Part shown: one piece after another, positions 14,037-24,485 of the stretch | Position numbering within the stretch: the stretch's first letter is position 1 | Layout of the letters: each line of letters opens with the position of its first letter | Assembly: GCA_015501585.1 (NCBI GenBank) | Contig: JADNRY010000020.1 | Coordinates: forward strand, 186,001 to 250,000 | Reading direction: 5' to 3' | Length of the DNA: 64,000 bases | Source of the DNA: Rhodocollybia butyracea | Taxonomy: Eukaryota; Basidiomycota; Agaricomycetes; Agaricales; Omphalotaceae | The notes under the pieces: model-generated | Databases searched by the model: none | What the model saw: the letters and a program-made list of their open reading frames with translations, nothing else | Told to the model about the DNA's origin: nothing | Translations under genes and position numbers: made by a program

Positions 14037-14821
14037 CTTGTATTGTATTGACTTTTGAACGGAGGGACTGCAACTACAGGATATCGATATCAATATTGTA
14101 CTTTTACTACAGCATATGGTTATTGTACGGACAGGAATAGAGATGCAGAAGTGTACTCACGAACGGCTGTATGGGGCTGAAACGTTGATCAAGCGAATCA
14201 TGGATGCGACACACTAGTGGCAGCGTAGAATGTTTCTGTGACTCTAGACGATACAAGGTAAGTAACCGGAAAGTAATCTACGTTGGGCCTACTCATGCTG
14301 TCAACAACCACAGGAATAGGATTCCACTATTGAAGACATAACTTTATCTATGATCGGATACCGGGAGACTAAGTTCATAGGTCTTCTAAGTTATATATGC
14401 GGACCCAAGATTCTTACCTTGAGATTTCCAAGAGTCAAACTCATTTCCCCATGGTTCTTTTCCGTCACCCGTCCTCCCGTTTAGCAAGATATATACGTAA
14501 TCCGAAAAATATCTTCCTCTTCGTCGTCCTGAGAGTCACAAAATAATTCGCACACTTGGACTCTGCCCGGAATGACATGCTGCCTCGAAGTCTACTTTAT
14601 GAATTTGGAGTCGATATTCAGGAATTTCACAACAAAATCAAGGTCAACTCCCCACTGAATAGCCGAGCCGAAGTGTGTCGTACTATGGTACCTAAAATAC
14701 GAGTCGAGGTTGCACACGAGGTTACGCATACAGTGATCGTTGTAAGCATAGAGCACGATGTATCAAGCTCGTGGCCAAGAGATGCTCGACGGGAAGCCAT
14801 CGGCAAACACGGACCTAACAT
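14037..14821. other. Convergent intergenic region, partly duplicated at 23.9 kb
   Basis: Lies between the 3' ends of the transcription factor and the HDAC. No gene seen. The part from about 14679 onward (CGTACTATGGTACCTAAAA...) recurs at 23911 together with the HDAC 3' end. Confidence 0.55.
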
Positions 14822-16425
14822 TCACAAAGGAGAATGAAGTTGGAAGCGTAAAGCTTTCGAAAAGAGGCTCTTCATCTCCCGGTATCCAATGCTATCCGTA
14901 CTAGCGCTGGAACGCTGCTGAAGTGCTTCACAAGCCTTATTGAACTGTCTCGTTACTTCCGCGAGGTATTCAACCGTGTTTGTATCCTGCATATTCCCAG
15001 CAGGAACGTCAAGCGTGAACGACGGGGCGTAAAGTGGGAATCCAGAGTGTGAAGGATGGTCCGGGATGTTAGTTGACACGGGAATCGGTTTACCAAGCTA
15101 AAAGAACACAAAGTTACATAGATGTCGTCAGTCAAGCTTAAGAATAAGAAAAATATCAAACTGACAATGATAGAGGTGAGATAAGTCCAAGCACGAGCTG
15201 CATTAGGACCATTGTATCCGCCACCGCCCAAAAACAACTTCCTCCCATTCCAATTATTAACTATTCGGGAAACACACCATCCAAGAGAGCCTTCGTGCTC
15301 TAAACTCAAGCCCCAGTTGAAGACTTTATACTTGGAATCCCCCGCGAGCCCGTCGACGCCACACTGGACAATGACATAATCTGGGTCAAAGATATCTTTC
15401 ACTCGTTCGGCGATGGGCCAGATGGCCGCAAAGGTGCGATTAGATGCGCCTTCGAGGAGAGGAAGAGACAGGGTATATGGATCAAATGCGGTTGAAGGGT
15501 CGGCAAAGGGAAGTTGAGCAAGAGGAGAAATGGGAAAGAATCCTGGAGCGGCGTGGTGTATGCTCAAAGTCTATATAAAAGCATCCATTCCGGTAAACAG
15601 ATAAATAAAAATTATGAAAAGTGAAAAGCTACACACAAGCACATGTCCTGGAATATCAGACACACCTGGTGAGTAAAATGCTTGCGAAACGGCATCAGAG
15701 AAATGTAGATCCAAGTCTAGGTACATCACCCGAGGTTTCCTTTGCTTCGTACTACTAGGATCCACCGGAAATAATAATGTGGTCGACAGCGCCGGCTGGG
15801 ACCTCTTCAGAAGCAATATAGCGAGGATACAATCTGCGACATAGCAAAATCCAGAAGCACTGGACTTCTGAGCATGGTGCCTATAGTATTACAGTATTAG
15901 AACGATAGACTGTGGTCTTTTCAATACGAAGTATATCAGATATTTACCTTCCGCCATCCCAGTTAATGGATATGTTGGCATGCCCAAACCGTAGGGCATC
16001 CGCTGCTGTCAGGGTAGCGCCAGCTACCAATCGAGCATATTTTGGAAGGCCAACGAACCGTGGGCAGTCATCTGCTAGCCCAAATTGATCAAGCATATCG
16101 TCAGTGGGTTCATGATCGGTTGAGGCTTCGTGCAGAATGACATCCAGATAAGTTTGAGCGTGATATGCACCAAGTTCGTCGTTCGTGGCTTCTTTGGGCT
16201 TGACGACTTCGACACGGCGAAGAGAGCCATAGGAAGAAGATAAGACACCAAATGAGTTGGCGAGAGAATGGACGAGGAGCGATCTTCCTTGATTGGAAGG
16301 GAGACGCGACGAGTACTTTTTGACGCTGTTAGCAGGTTATAATTCATGCGTAAGTAGTTGTCCCATACCTTTACCAGATCTTGAGATACTGTATAGACTA
16401 CATGCTCACACGTTGAGGAGTTCAT
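14822..16425 (-). CDS. Class I histone deacetylase (HDAC8/Hos-like)
   Basis: Zinc-dependent lysine deacetylase, arginase/deacetylase fold, expected in nucleus or cytoplasm. Catalytic features can be followed in order: [19 protein letters not shown] (the active-site HH pair at 15874-15879, the preceding Gly-Arg codon split by an intron), [14 protein letters not shown] (metal Asp and His), [22 protein letters not shown] (metal Asp) and FLGGGGYN (transition-state Tyr). The start at 16425 gives [19 protein letters not shown]; the acceptor that keeps frame lies after CGTCAAAAAG and joins DLVK to [18 protein letters not shown], the usual family start. The C-terminus ([19 protein letters not shown]) is duplicated as a relic at 23.9 kb. 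Convergent with the transcription factor gene. Confidence 0.9.
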
Positions 16426-16750
16426 GCGAGGCATGAACAAAGATTGATCACTACATAAGCGCCCATCATTCGTAAAAGCGACTATTCCACTACTTAGATG
16501 CAACAGCCTCAAGTGAGATTAGGAGGAGACTACAAGGCTACAATAAGTGAATCGTGCAGGTATCAAAATGTAATAAAGACACAAGCTGAAGAAAGTACAA
16601 TAACTTGACAATAACAGACAGCACGATAACAGACAACTTGAACCAGACTAAAAAGGAGCTTGAGATAGTGCCGGCGAAGAGCCAGGTGCAGTTTGATCAG
16701 AGATTCAGAAGTTCTATAAGGGAGGATCGGTTCAAATGGACGATCTTGAT
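16426..16750. other. HDAC upstream region
   Basis: About 325 bp between the HDAC start codon and the left end of the inverted-repeat element. No gene seen; presumably the HDAC promoter. Confidence 0.45.
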
Positions 16751-17590
16751 TGGATAAAACTATTGAGAAACCACAACTCACGCGGAAACCCATCAGAGAA
16801 ACCCCTTGACTATGCAGGAACCCATGATTGTTGCGGCCAGACCCCGGATTAGTAATACCGGGCATACAGGCTCAGAATGGTACAACCTGGTTCAACTTCC
16901 GAGTCTGTCTAAGGCTAATTGTCGAGAAGTGACCAGATCTTTTCAGAGATTTGCAGCGATTCATGGACTCGCCTGAACTGCATTTTCCAAGATCTTCTGA
17001 CTCGTAAGGTCAAAAGTGGAATGTTGTCATTGACCTCAATGTCGATACTAGTATAGCCTTAACTTAAGTATAGCTGAAAGTGTCAAAGAAGCTTGACTTC
17101 AAGTTTCGAATTCAACTTGTAAGTTGTCAGCGGACTCCTCGACTCACAGAATGACACCTGCAGTGCAGCTTCTCTCTATCTTACTGGACGCTGATTTTTT
17201 AGCTCTATTTTGTGTATGTAGTTGGTATGTAGTATAAGCAAGAGTATAAGTACTTATGTACTGCGAAGTTCTTGGATACATTCTAGCTATGTACTACGAA
17301 GTTTTCTCTCAGCTCTCTGCTTTTGCCAAGTTTAACTCTCTGTAAAGCCTCCAAGTCTTCGTGTTATCAGTAAGTAAGTCTTAATATATCCTGGACCTTC
17401 TAGTAGGCTGCGAGTAACTCTCGCGTCCAAGCTCGCGTCGAAGGTTGCGGGACTAGCGCTAGACAAGCGCTAGAATAACACGGCCGGCCAGCGGCCGGCT
17501 ACCAGAAACCCTATCAGTGACTTTTCGAGAGGGTTTCCGGAGCAACCCTGGGTTGCTGCAAAAATTGGGGTTTCTCAATAGTTTTATCCA
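16751..17590. mobile_element. Candidate non-autonomous DNA transposon with TIRs
   Basis: The first 22 bases from 16751 (TGGATAAAACTATTGAGAAA...) are repeated perfectly in inverted orientation ending at 17590. Imperfect similarity continues inward (CxCAA, then scattered AAACCC and GAAACC subterminal motifs on both sides). The interior near 17430-17510 holds small palindromes (AGCGCT twice, GGCCGGCCAGCGGCCGGC). No transposase frame is present, so at about 840 bp it resembles a MITE or internally deleted element. I could not see a clear target-site duplication, which leaves the superfamily open (hAT-like subterminal repeats are one possibility). Confidence 0.6.
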
Positions 17591-17758
17591 TAAATACCTT
17601 GTTCTTGGGTTCTAACAAGCACGATCTTCAGACAGCGTCGATACGTACAGTCCATACGTACAGTCCATAGCCACATATAGTAATCCAAATCTATCGTAGC
17701 GCTCATGCAGATCAAACAAGCGCCTCGTTTGCGCTCAACTAAGACATTCCATCTAATA

Positions 17759-18713
17759 ATGGCACAAATTCTCGACCGATTGCTTGGGCTCGATGATTTG
17801 ACCAGAAAAAACACTGCTGTACTCAAGGTAAAGGAATAACTGAACCTCAGAGGAAAATTAGAGCTGATCTAAGCGCCAAACTAGCCTTCGCCTTCTGACG
17901 CCTGGAGTAACGCTGAAATCATCGAGCGTATGAAGACTGCACCGGAATTACCTGATTCCATGGTCAACGTCGGAAATCCCGAAGCACTTCCGTGGGGTGA
18001 TGTTTATATCCTTTGCTCAGACACAGTCGTCAAACGCTGCGCGGAGGTGTCCGCTCCCGCTCCCGAAGCAACCGTGCTTTCCTTTGTTCATCAGCATACA
18101 TCTATCCCTGTTCCCCGCGTTCGTCGATACGTCCCGAACAAATGGTATGGCTACCTTCTTATGGAGAAAATCCCCGGTAAACGTCTCGACACGCTTTGGC
18201 CTTCCTATTCTCCCTTGCAAAAGTTCCTTGCTGCATGGACGCTTCGCGGATATGTCCGCCAACTTCGTCAGGCCTCCGCAGCATATAATCGGCGTCATAT
18301 CCCAGGGCCAATGTCAAAAAAACTCGAAAAGTGTGTTGAAGGAATAAGATATCTTTTTCCCCTTCAACCCGAAGGTCCTTTCAAATCTTCCAAGGAGCTT
18401 TTGGCATTTTTCGACGTCGAAGATGACAAAAAAACGCTCGGATTATTCACAGCCGTCGACTCCCTTGGATGATTCTCAGCCGTTGGTGCTTACACACGGT
18501 CATATCAGGTTGCGCAATGTCATTGTCGGGGACGACGGCAAACTTTGGTTGACAGGTTGGCCATGGGCAGCGTTTTATCCACCGTACTTTGAATATATCG
18601 CCACAATGAGTGCTGCAGACGCTGATGAAGCAGATCATAGCTGGATAAAGCATATACCCATCGTCACGAATGGTGCATACCGCAAGGAACTAGAATATAT
18701 TGTAGGCGTTTAG
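17759..18713 (+). pseudogene. APH-like phosphotransferase copy C (pseudogene)
   Basis: Exon 1 (17759-17827) encodes MAQILDRLLGLDDLTRKN; intron 17828-17884; exon 2 starts PSPSDAWSNAEII. The N-terminal lobe and hinge are kept (LLMEKIPGKRLDTLWPSY, LRQASAAYNRRHIPGP). The frame runs into a stop at 18470-18472, while the rest of the kinase (from DDSQPLVLTHG) continues in another frame to 18713. Both catalytic positions are also replaced: HGD is HGH (THGHIRLRN) and the metal-binding Asp of the DW motif is Gly (LWLTGWPW). A dead copy, 170 bp downstream of the inverted-repeat element. Confidence 0.82.
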
Positions 18714-20200
18714 GGTTGAATGTTGTTGTTGAACGGCTGATTTTCGTGCGATTTTCAATAGTCAAACTGATAAACAAATTCTTTAGAAGAGATTTTTGAA
18801 GACGATGCAGAGCTTTTACGTCTATCTGCAAAGGCCGAAGATCTGTAAGATTGTGGCGGACGGAACACGGCGCGATTGTTTAGCAAGTTGTTTAGTGTTT
18901 ATTGTCCAATGTTGGGGACGTTTTCGGATGGGTGCCGTTCGTGGTTTGAGGTGCGAATTTTGGAGATGGGTTCGCAGGCTCGGTGGGACCCAATGGTTCC
19001 GTGAAGGTTTGATGATTTGAAGTCAAAGGATTGTAGTAGTAGTAAAGTTGTAATCATTCCGTGGAGATTTTCTGTACTCACGTCTCCTGATATAAAGCGG
19101 AATCCGATACAGAAAATCTCTGCTCTTCCTATGATACAAACTCCGAGTCATAGGAGTCCAAACACTAACCAACCTCAAGAGAGCTGTGAGCCCATCACGA
19201 CTCCGGACAAGAAACGTTGGACCGCTCTGGGACCGCTTTCAATTTGACGTTCTGGCATCATGATTATCAATATGATGGCCATTGGATGCCCGGTCGGAAA
19301 TATTCGGTCTACCTATGAGGGAGGCTTTATCTCAGTAATTCCGGAGGTAAACTTTAATAAATACCGAACAAGTTCTCTGACTGAGAAGTTTTTCTTTACA
19401 TTCCTGTCTTAGTGGTATCTGGGCTATACGCTTCCTTCAGAAGTTCAACCTTACCGTTCCCCATGGTTATAAACCTTCCTTATCGGCGTCTCATCTCATC
19501 CCCATAGGAGGAAACATCCTGACAGGGCTTTGCTAGTACTTAAGGAAATTTCTTCATCAGCATTGTGTACCATTTATGTGTGTAGCTAATAGCGTATTCA
19601 CAAGGAAAAACGCGTACAAATCGTCGTTCTGGTCCAAATCCACGCACCCGGGAAGCAGAAGCCACGCTTACCATTTCCTGCCTGTCCTCGAGGACGCTCA
19701 ATTACCTCAACAGGTTGGCTTATCCTTAACTTGACCATCCAAACCTTTCGCAGTAAGCAAACGAGAGCTCGGTTTGGCTGCCATTTCAAGTTGTGCTGGC
19801 AGTTCTCGGTGAGCTGACCATAGATTATGATAGGGAAAAGTTAGTGTGGGGTGAGCACTGGGTCATAATGAGCCCTAACTAGGGGCCATTGAGCAGGTGC
19901 TTTGGGGGTATGCGTGACTTGCTTCAACGCGTTTTGGTAGTCACACCGTAACTACCTCCGCTTCCGTCAGAGGGAAGATTTTGTTTCGGTGCCTCTGAAA
20001 TGGAAAAACCAATTCAGTGTCTCCATTTCAGGCAACCCGAAATTCAACATTTCAGAGACTATCTGAATTGATGTCCAAAGTATTAAACTTCCCTCTGGGC
20101 TTCCGTCTACGGAAGTGGAGGTTGAGTTCGGCGCCTCGGCCGTTGGGCGTCTATCCTGCGAGACAATCTTACCTTGAGCTCGAACTTGACCGCTCCCCTG
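18714..20200. other. Intergenic between APH copies C and D
   Basis: About 1.5 kb with no supported gene. A short inverted pair (CTGAAATGGA at about 19996 and TCCATTTCAG about 15 bp further on) lies shortly before copy D. Confidence 0.45.
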
Positions 20201-21163
20201 ATGGCAGAAATTCTCGACCAATTGTTCGGTGAACTGACTAGAAAAGACACTAATATACTCAAAGTAAGAGAAATAACTGATCTCTCCAAGTCAGGCTCTC
20301 CAAGTCCGAGGGCTGAGACTCATGTGCTAAACCAGACTTCGCCTTCCGACGCCTGGAGTGATGCCGAGGTCGTTGAGCGTATAGAAACCGCACCAGGATT
20401 GCCTGATGCCATCTTCACAGTCGTATTCACAACCATACATGGTGGTTCCCAAACAGAGTCACACTGGAATGTTTATGATCTTTGCTCAGACACAGTCGCC
20501 AAGTGCTGCGACGTGTGGCACACTCTCCTTGCCGAAGCGCGTGCGCTTGCCTTTGTTCACTCGAATACGTCCATCCCTGTTCCCCGCATTCGCCGATATA
20601 TCGAAACTGACTGGGTTGGCTACCTCCTTATGGAGAAAATTCCTGGGAAACGTCTCGACAGGGTTTGGCCTCACTATACTCCCCCACAAAAGTTTTTTGT
20701 TGCTTGGACGCTTCGCGGATACATCCGTCAGCTTCGTCAGGCCTCTGCAGCCTATAATCGTCGTCATATCCCTGGGCCGATGCCGAATAAACCTGAGCAA
20801 TGTGAAGGAATAGGGTTCCTTTTTAGCGAATGGCCAAGCGGTCCTTTTGGCTCTTCCAAAGAGCTTGTAGCACATTTCGATAAATCTGGGGAATGTTGGG
20901 ACTATACTCAGCCATTGGTGCTCACACATGGTGATCTTAGTATGCGCAACGTGATTGTCGGGGACGATGGAAGGCTCTGGTTAGTGGACTGGACATGGTC
21001 GGCATTCTACCCGCCATACTTTGAGTATATCGCCACGATGAGTGCTGCAGACAATGACAAAGCTGATCATAGCTGGAGGAAACATATACCGATAGTTACG
21101 GATGGGGCTTGCGTCAAGGAATTGAACTTTCTTGGGAGGTGCGGTCCATATGGAAGAGGGTAG
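20201..21163 (+). CDS. APH-like phosphotransferase copy D (intact)
   Basis: The only copy of the local kinase family with every part in place, 296 aa. Exon 1 20201-20263 (MAEILDQLFGELTRKDTNILK), intron 20264-20335, exon 2 to 21163. Conserved elements: SHWNVYDLCSDTVAK (ATP-lobe strand with the Lys), LLMEKIPGKRLDRVW (hinge), catalytic loop THGDLSMRNVIVGDDG and metal motif LWLVDWTWSAFYPPYFE. The fold is that of aminoglycoside/choline kinases (PF01636 type); fungi carry many such proteins with unknown substrates. The 72-nt intron has no stop and a length divisible by three, so an unspliced message stays in frame. The 3' flank to about 21370 is repeated after copy F. Confidence 0.85.
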   Translation: MAEILDQLFGELTRKDTNILKVREITDLSKSGSPSPRAETHVLNQTSPSDAWSDAEVVERIETAPGLPDAIFTVVFTTIHGGSQTESHWNVYDLCSDTVAKCCDVWHTLLAEARALAFVHSNTSIPVPRIRRYIETDWVGYLLMEKIPGKRLDRVWPHYTPPQKFFVAWTLRGYIRQLRQASAAYNRRHIPGPMPNKPEQCEGIGFLFSEWPSGPFGSSKELVAHFDKSGECWDYTQPLVLTHGDLSMRNVIVGDDGRLWLVDWTWSAFYPPYFEYIATMSAADNDKADHSWRKHIPIVTDGACVKELNFLGRCGPYGRG

Positions 21164-22208
21164 GGTCGAGTAACATAAAGTTTGAATGATTTTATGATCG
21201 CAGTGAGTACACAGTAACTTGAATACCATCCCTGCTAGCAATAATCAATGAATCACCTTTGACGAATACGAATATAGTAAGTCTCGCTATGTCACGAAGA
21301 TATTTGCTTTGTTCACCTGCACTCGTTCATTCCTTGTACGATCCATGCCCTAATTTGAGTGCTGCCTCTTTCTGCAGACGACTCATATCCATCTTCATCG
21401 ATTACCCCGTGTTCTCCTGTAGGATTCGCTCTTGTTCAAGCGAACGAGTAAACCCTTTGACCCGCTACCCCGTGCGTTATGTTCATAATGTTGCGGCCTT
21501 GGCGTTCATATAGCTTACTCCCATTCTTGAAATTCAAAACGACTCCTGGGAGCCTCGACTTTACCCCACCGGGTAGTGAGCGATCTATGCGGACTTGCCA
21601 ATCAATTATCACGATGACGCAGAAAGTTGAGACCTCCCACTTGCACGAAGACCACTAGCGAGAGTAACCGAAGGCAGAGCCAAGGTTGTATGAACTATTA
21701 CAGCCACGAGGGCCACTATAATCTGCTAAACTTCAAGTTTCCTGGATGTACCGAATACACAAAACGAAACTTCCTTAGGAGAAAATAATCGATCGTCCTG
21801 AAGTATCTTCTACAAGTTTAAACGTCTCCGCTACATGTCGTGTTTGCTCTGCGTTTTGTACACTCGTTGTTGTTCTGACGCTAAGTTTGCTTTGGCGAAA
21901 CTTGTTTCGATTGACGGCCTACCCCAGCATGAGATCTAGAGGTTTTTGCTCCTGCGAACCAAGGCGTTGAGCACTCAATCTCCTTTACGCAGCTTGTGTA
22001 GTTTAGCGATTATAAACCTCGTATAAGTTAGAAACTTACTGGTTCAGTATCATCAGGATCTCCCTCGCCTTAAAATACCGAACCACAGACATCGAGACGC
22101 GCATAGCGCTCGAAGAAAGCTAAAGTCTCCGAGTCGCAACCTGATTTGCGGGGACTGGGAATAAGGAAACCAGTATGACCTATGTATGAAACCGAACCCT
22201 TAGAGGTT
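21164..22208. other. Intergenic; first 200 bp repeated at 25.9-26.1 kb
   Basis: No gene seen. 21164-21370 (GTACACAGTAACTTGAATAC, TATTTGCTTTGTTCACC, TTCCTTGTACGAT) recurs at about 25880-26097 as the 3' flank of APH copy F. Confidence 0.6.
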
Positions 22209-23048
22209 TTATATCAGGTTAATGACAGAGGGCCAGACACTAGAGCAAACATCAGAACAATCCCTAAATACAACAACAAAAAAGCTCACTTCAGCATTCC
22301 AACCATAACGCTAATCGCCGCCCATAAAAGTGGTACCCAAGTACTCATGAAGAAATTTCCCGCTACGTATAACCCTGTCAAGATGTATCCTACTATGGCA
22401 GATGATATGACGGCGCCGATGAGGGATAAGAGAAGAAAGGTGAAGAGAACGAGGAGAGCGAAAGTGACACGAGAACGACGTGCGTTCTTTGGTTTCTTTT
22501 TTGGTTTTGGAGTCGGGTTTCGAGTGAGGTTGGCCGTGGAGCTCGGAGGGTAGATATGGGGCGTTGGAGAAGCTGGCGAGAGTAACAAGGCATGGGTGGC
22601 GGAAGTGGTCGAAGTTGGACTTTGAGGATGAGGTGAAGTGGAAGCGACTGAGCGCAGAGTGTCATACCCGCCACCAAGAGACCGAGGAGGATTGTACATT
22701 TCTGTGGGTTCTTCCGCCTCTTCCTCAGGTTCGTCCTCGTGGTGTTCTTCCAGAGTTTTCGTTCGTTTCTTGGGAGGAAAGCTAAGGTTGAAGAAAGCGT
22801 ACAGACCGAATACTACAAAGACAGGGATGTAAAAGACCAGAGTCCAGTATAGTGTGAACCGAAAGACATCTGGAAGCTTCTCAGCCAGAGAGATATTCAC
22901 GATTTCATTGAAGCTTACCTCCGGAATTGACGAGATAGAAACCTCCTGGCTGGATGGGTCTACGATGGGGTAGGCCGAAGAGTTCTGAGCGGGGATTGTA
23001 CAACGAAGGCCATGAGGGACTTTTATCGTGGATGTCCGGAGAATCCAT
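22209..23048 (-). CDS. TMEM170-like integral membrane protein
   Basis: Predicted 246-aa protein with three hydrophobic segments. Exon 1 23048-22919 (MDSPDIHDKSPSWPSLYNPR...GGFYLVNSG), intron 22870-22918, exon 2 22869-22290, intron 22240-22289, exon 3 to the stop at 22209-22211. The first membrane helix is DVFRFTLYWTLVFYIPVFVV, followed by an acidic and Ser/Pro-rich loop of about 100 residues. Two C-terminal helices (LLVLFTFLLLSLIGAVISS..., STWVPLLWAAISVMVGML) end in NVWPSVINLI. The GDVFRF-TLYWTLVFY helix and Gly-rich C-terminal helices match the TMEM170 family (ER/nuclear-envelope shaping proteins in animals); the long loop is an expansion. Family call moderate; the gene itself is well supported by clean splicing. 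Confidence 0.72.
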
Positions 23049-23192
23049 AGCTTGAGTCGTTTAGCGCGGGATTGAGAATACAATGCTTTTAATTTAGCGC
23101 TTAGCACTAGCTACGGTTAGTAATAAGCGCCGGATTCTACATTTTCTTTCTTCGCATTCTATCAAATCAAGTTCCTCCAGTTTGCAGGAGGA
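23049..23192. promoter_or_regulatory. Divergent promoter between TMEM170-like gene and RPB10
   Basis: Only 144 bp separate the two start codons, so both genes must share or overlap promoter elements. No TATA box is obvious. Confidence 0.6.
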
Positions 23193-23596
23193 ATGGCAAG
23201 TTCTCGCTTGCATCTCATCGCTATAGACTATAACCCCTTCTCTTGCGCCAGATTATCCCAGTTCGTTGTTTCTCATGCGGTAAAGTGATTGGAGACAAGT
23301 GGAATGCGTACTTGGAGCATCTGGCGAAGGATATGACTGAAGGGTGCGTTATTACGATTATTTGCCTACATACTACGAACTAATCATTTGTTTTTCCTTT
23401 TTTTTTCTTGCTAGAGACGCGCTGGATGCACTACAACTAAAACGTTACTGTTGTCGACGAATGGTGCTAACTCACGTCGATTTGATTGAAAAGCTCTTAC
23501 ATTATAATCGTATGTCTTCTTGTGTCTACGTTACTGACTTTGTGTTCATGGTTTGGTTCAGCGATGGAGCGCACGAAGGACAAAGCTCAATTTTAA
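23193..23596 (+). CDS. RPB10: RNA polymerase I/II/III subunit RPABC5 (Rpb10)
   Basis: Small zinc-binding subunit shared by the three nuclear RNA polymerases, 74 aa. Four exons: 23193-23195 (ATG alone), 23252-23343 ([17 protein letters not shown]..., [10 protein letters not shown]), 23415-23509 ([30 protein letters not shown]) and 23562-23596 ([11 protein letters not shown]). Zinc ligands are CFSC and the CC pair. Joining the start codon to IIPVRC gives the universal MIIPVRC start, but the first intron (23196-23251) then has a GC donor (GCAAGT...CAG). The remaining introns are GT-AG. Protein length and sequence agree with the family (about 70 aa). Confidence 0.95.
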
Positions 23597-23910
23597 GCGT
23601 TCAATCAAGACTTGGGAAGAAACCTGGGGCACGATTTTGACATCCTTTCATTTCTTGATCTATATTGGGAACTACTTGTAATGTCGCCGACGCTATACTT
23701 GTTGTACTGCTGCATAATCCAATAGTTCTGTCGTTCGACCCGAACCACAGACAGATAGATCTTGGCTGTATCTTCTAAACAAGATGAACGTCGACAACTT
23801 GCGGCATTATTCACGATGACTTGCGGATGGCAACCTTCCACCGTAGCTGCGCCTATGTAGCCCTGCCGCCTGCCGCCACGACTCCTACATTGCTCTGATA
23901 CTGGGATTGC
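23597..23910. other. Region downstream of RPB10
   Basis: No gene seen; ends where the duplicated HDAC fragment begins. Confidence 0.4.
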
Positions 23911-24243
23911 CGTACTATGGTACCTAAAACACTCGGGGTTGCACATAAGGTTACGCAAAGATCCCACAAAAAGGTACAGTGGCCGTTGTCGGCATAGAGA
24001 ACGATGTATGAAGCTCGTGGTCAACAGAAGCTCAACGAGAAGGTATCGCAACCATGGGTCCTCCATTCGCAACGGAGAATGAAGCTCGAAGCTTGGGGAT
24101 GTAAAGCTCTTCTCGAAGAGATCTAACCGGACTTCTCCATCCCAAATATCCAATGCTATCCCGTACTAGCATTCTCTGAACGTTGCTGAAGTGCTTCACA
24201 AGCCTTGTCGAACTGTCTCGTTACTTCTGCGAGGTATTCACCT
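23911..24243 (-). pseudogene. Relic of the HDAC 3' end
   Basis: Resembles about 14679-14985: shared CGTACTATGGTACCTAAAA, GTTGCACA..AGGTTACGCA and the last HDAC exon encoding [20 protein letters not shown]. It starts in the HDAC downstream flank and stops inside the last exon, so it is a truncated genomic copy in the same orientation as the parent, lacking the whole catalytic domain. Located about 240 bp before APH copy E. Confidence 0.8.
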
Positions 24244-24485
24244 ATTCTCTCATAGAAAACCGGGGAAAGAACTTCTTCTTCAACCGGGGGTGGCCAGAGA
24301 TGTGTGCTTATAATGACCTTCAATACGAGGCTCAAACGAACAACTATCATCGACTTTCCGAATCTGAACGTGAGTCGTCGTCGATCGTTTGAGCCGGCAT
24401 CAAAGCCCCGGTGGCTATGCAACAGGAGAATCTCGGTTTTACTCTTTCCAAAACCTCTATCTTTTGTACCAAAGAAACTCTGCTG

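Noticed and set aside
16426..16512. N-terminal extension of the HDAC (MRLLHLSSGIVAF...)
   Set aside because: The family normally begins close to [10 protein letters not shown], and the extension is not conserved-looking; the ATG at 16425 was preferred.
19990..20080. Small inverted repeat before APH copy D
   Set aside because: Ten-base arms are expected by chance at this scale; no element ends seen.
22290..23107. Longer single-exon frame for the TMEM170-like gene
   Set aside because: It begins with GTG, not ATG; the spliced model from ATG 23048 gives the conserved FYLVNSGDVFRFTLYW junction.
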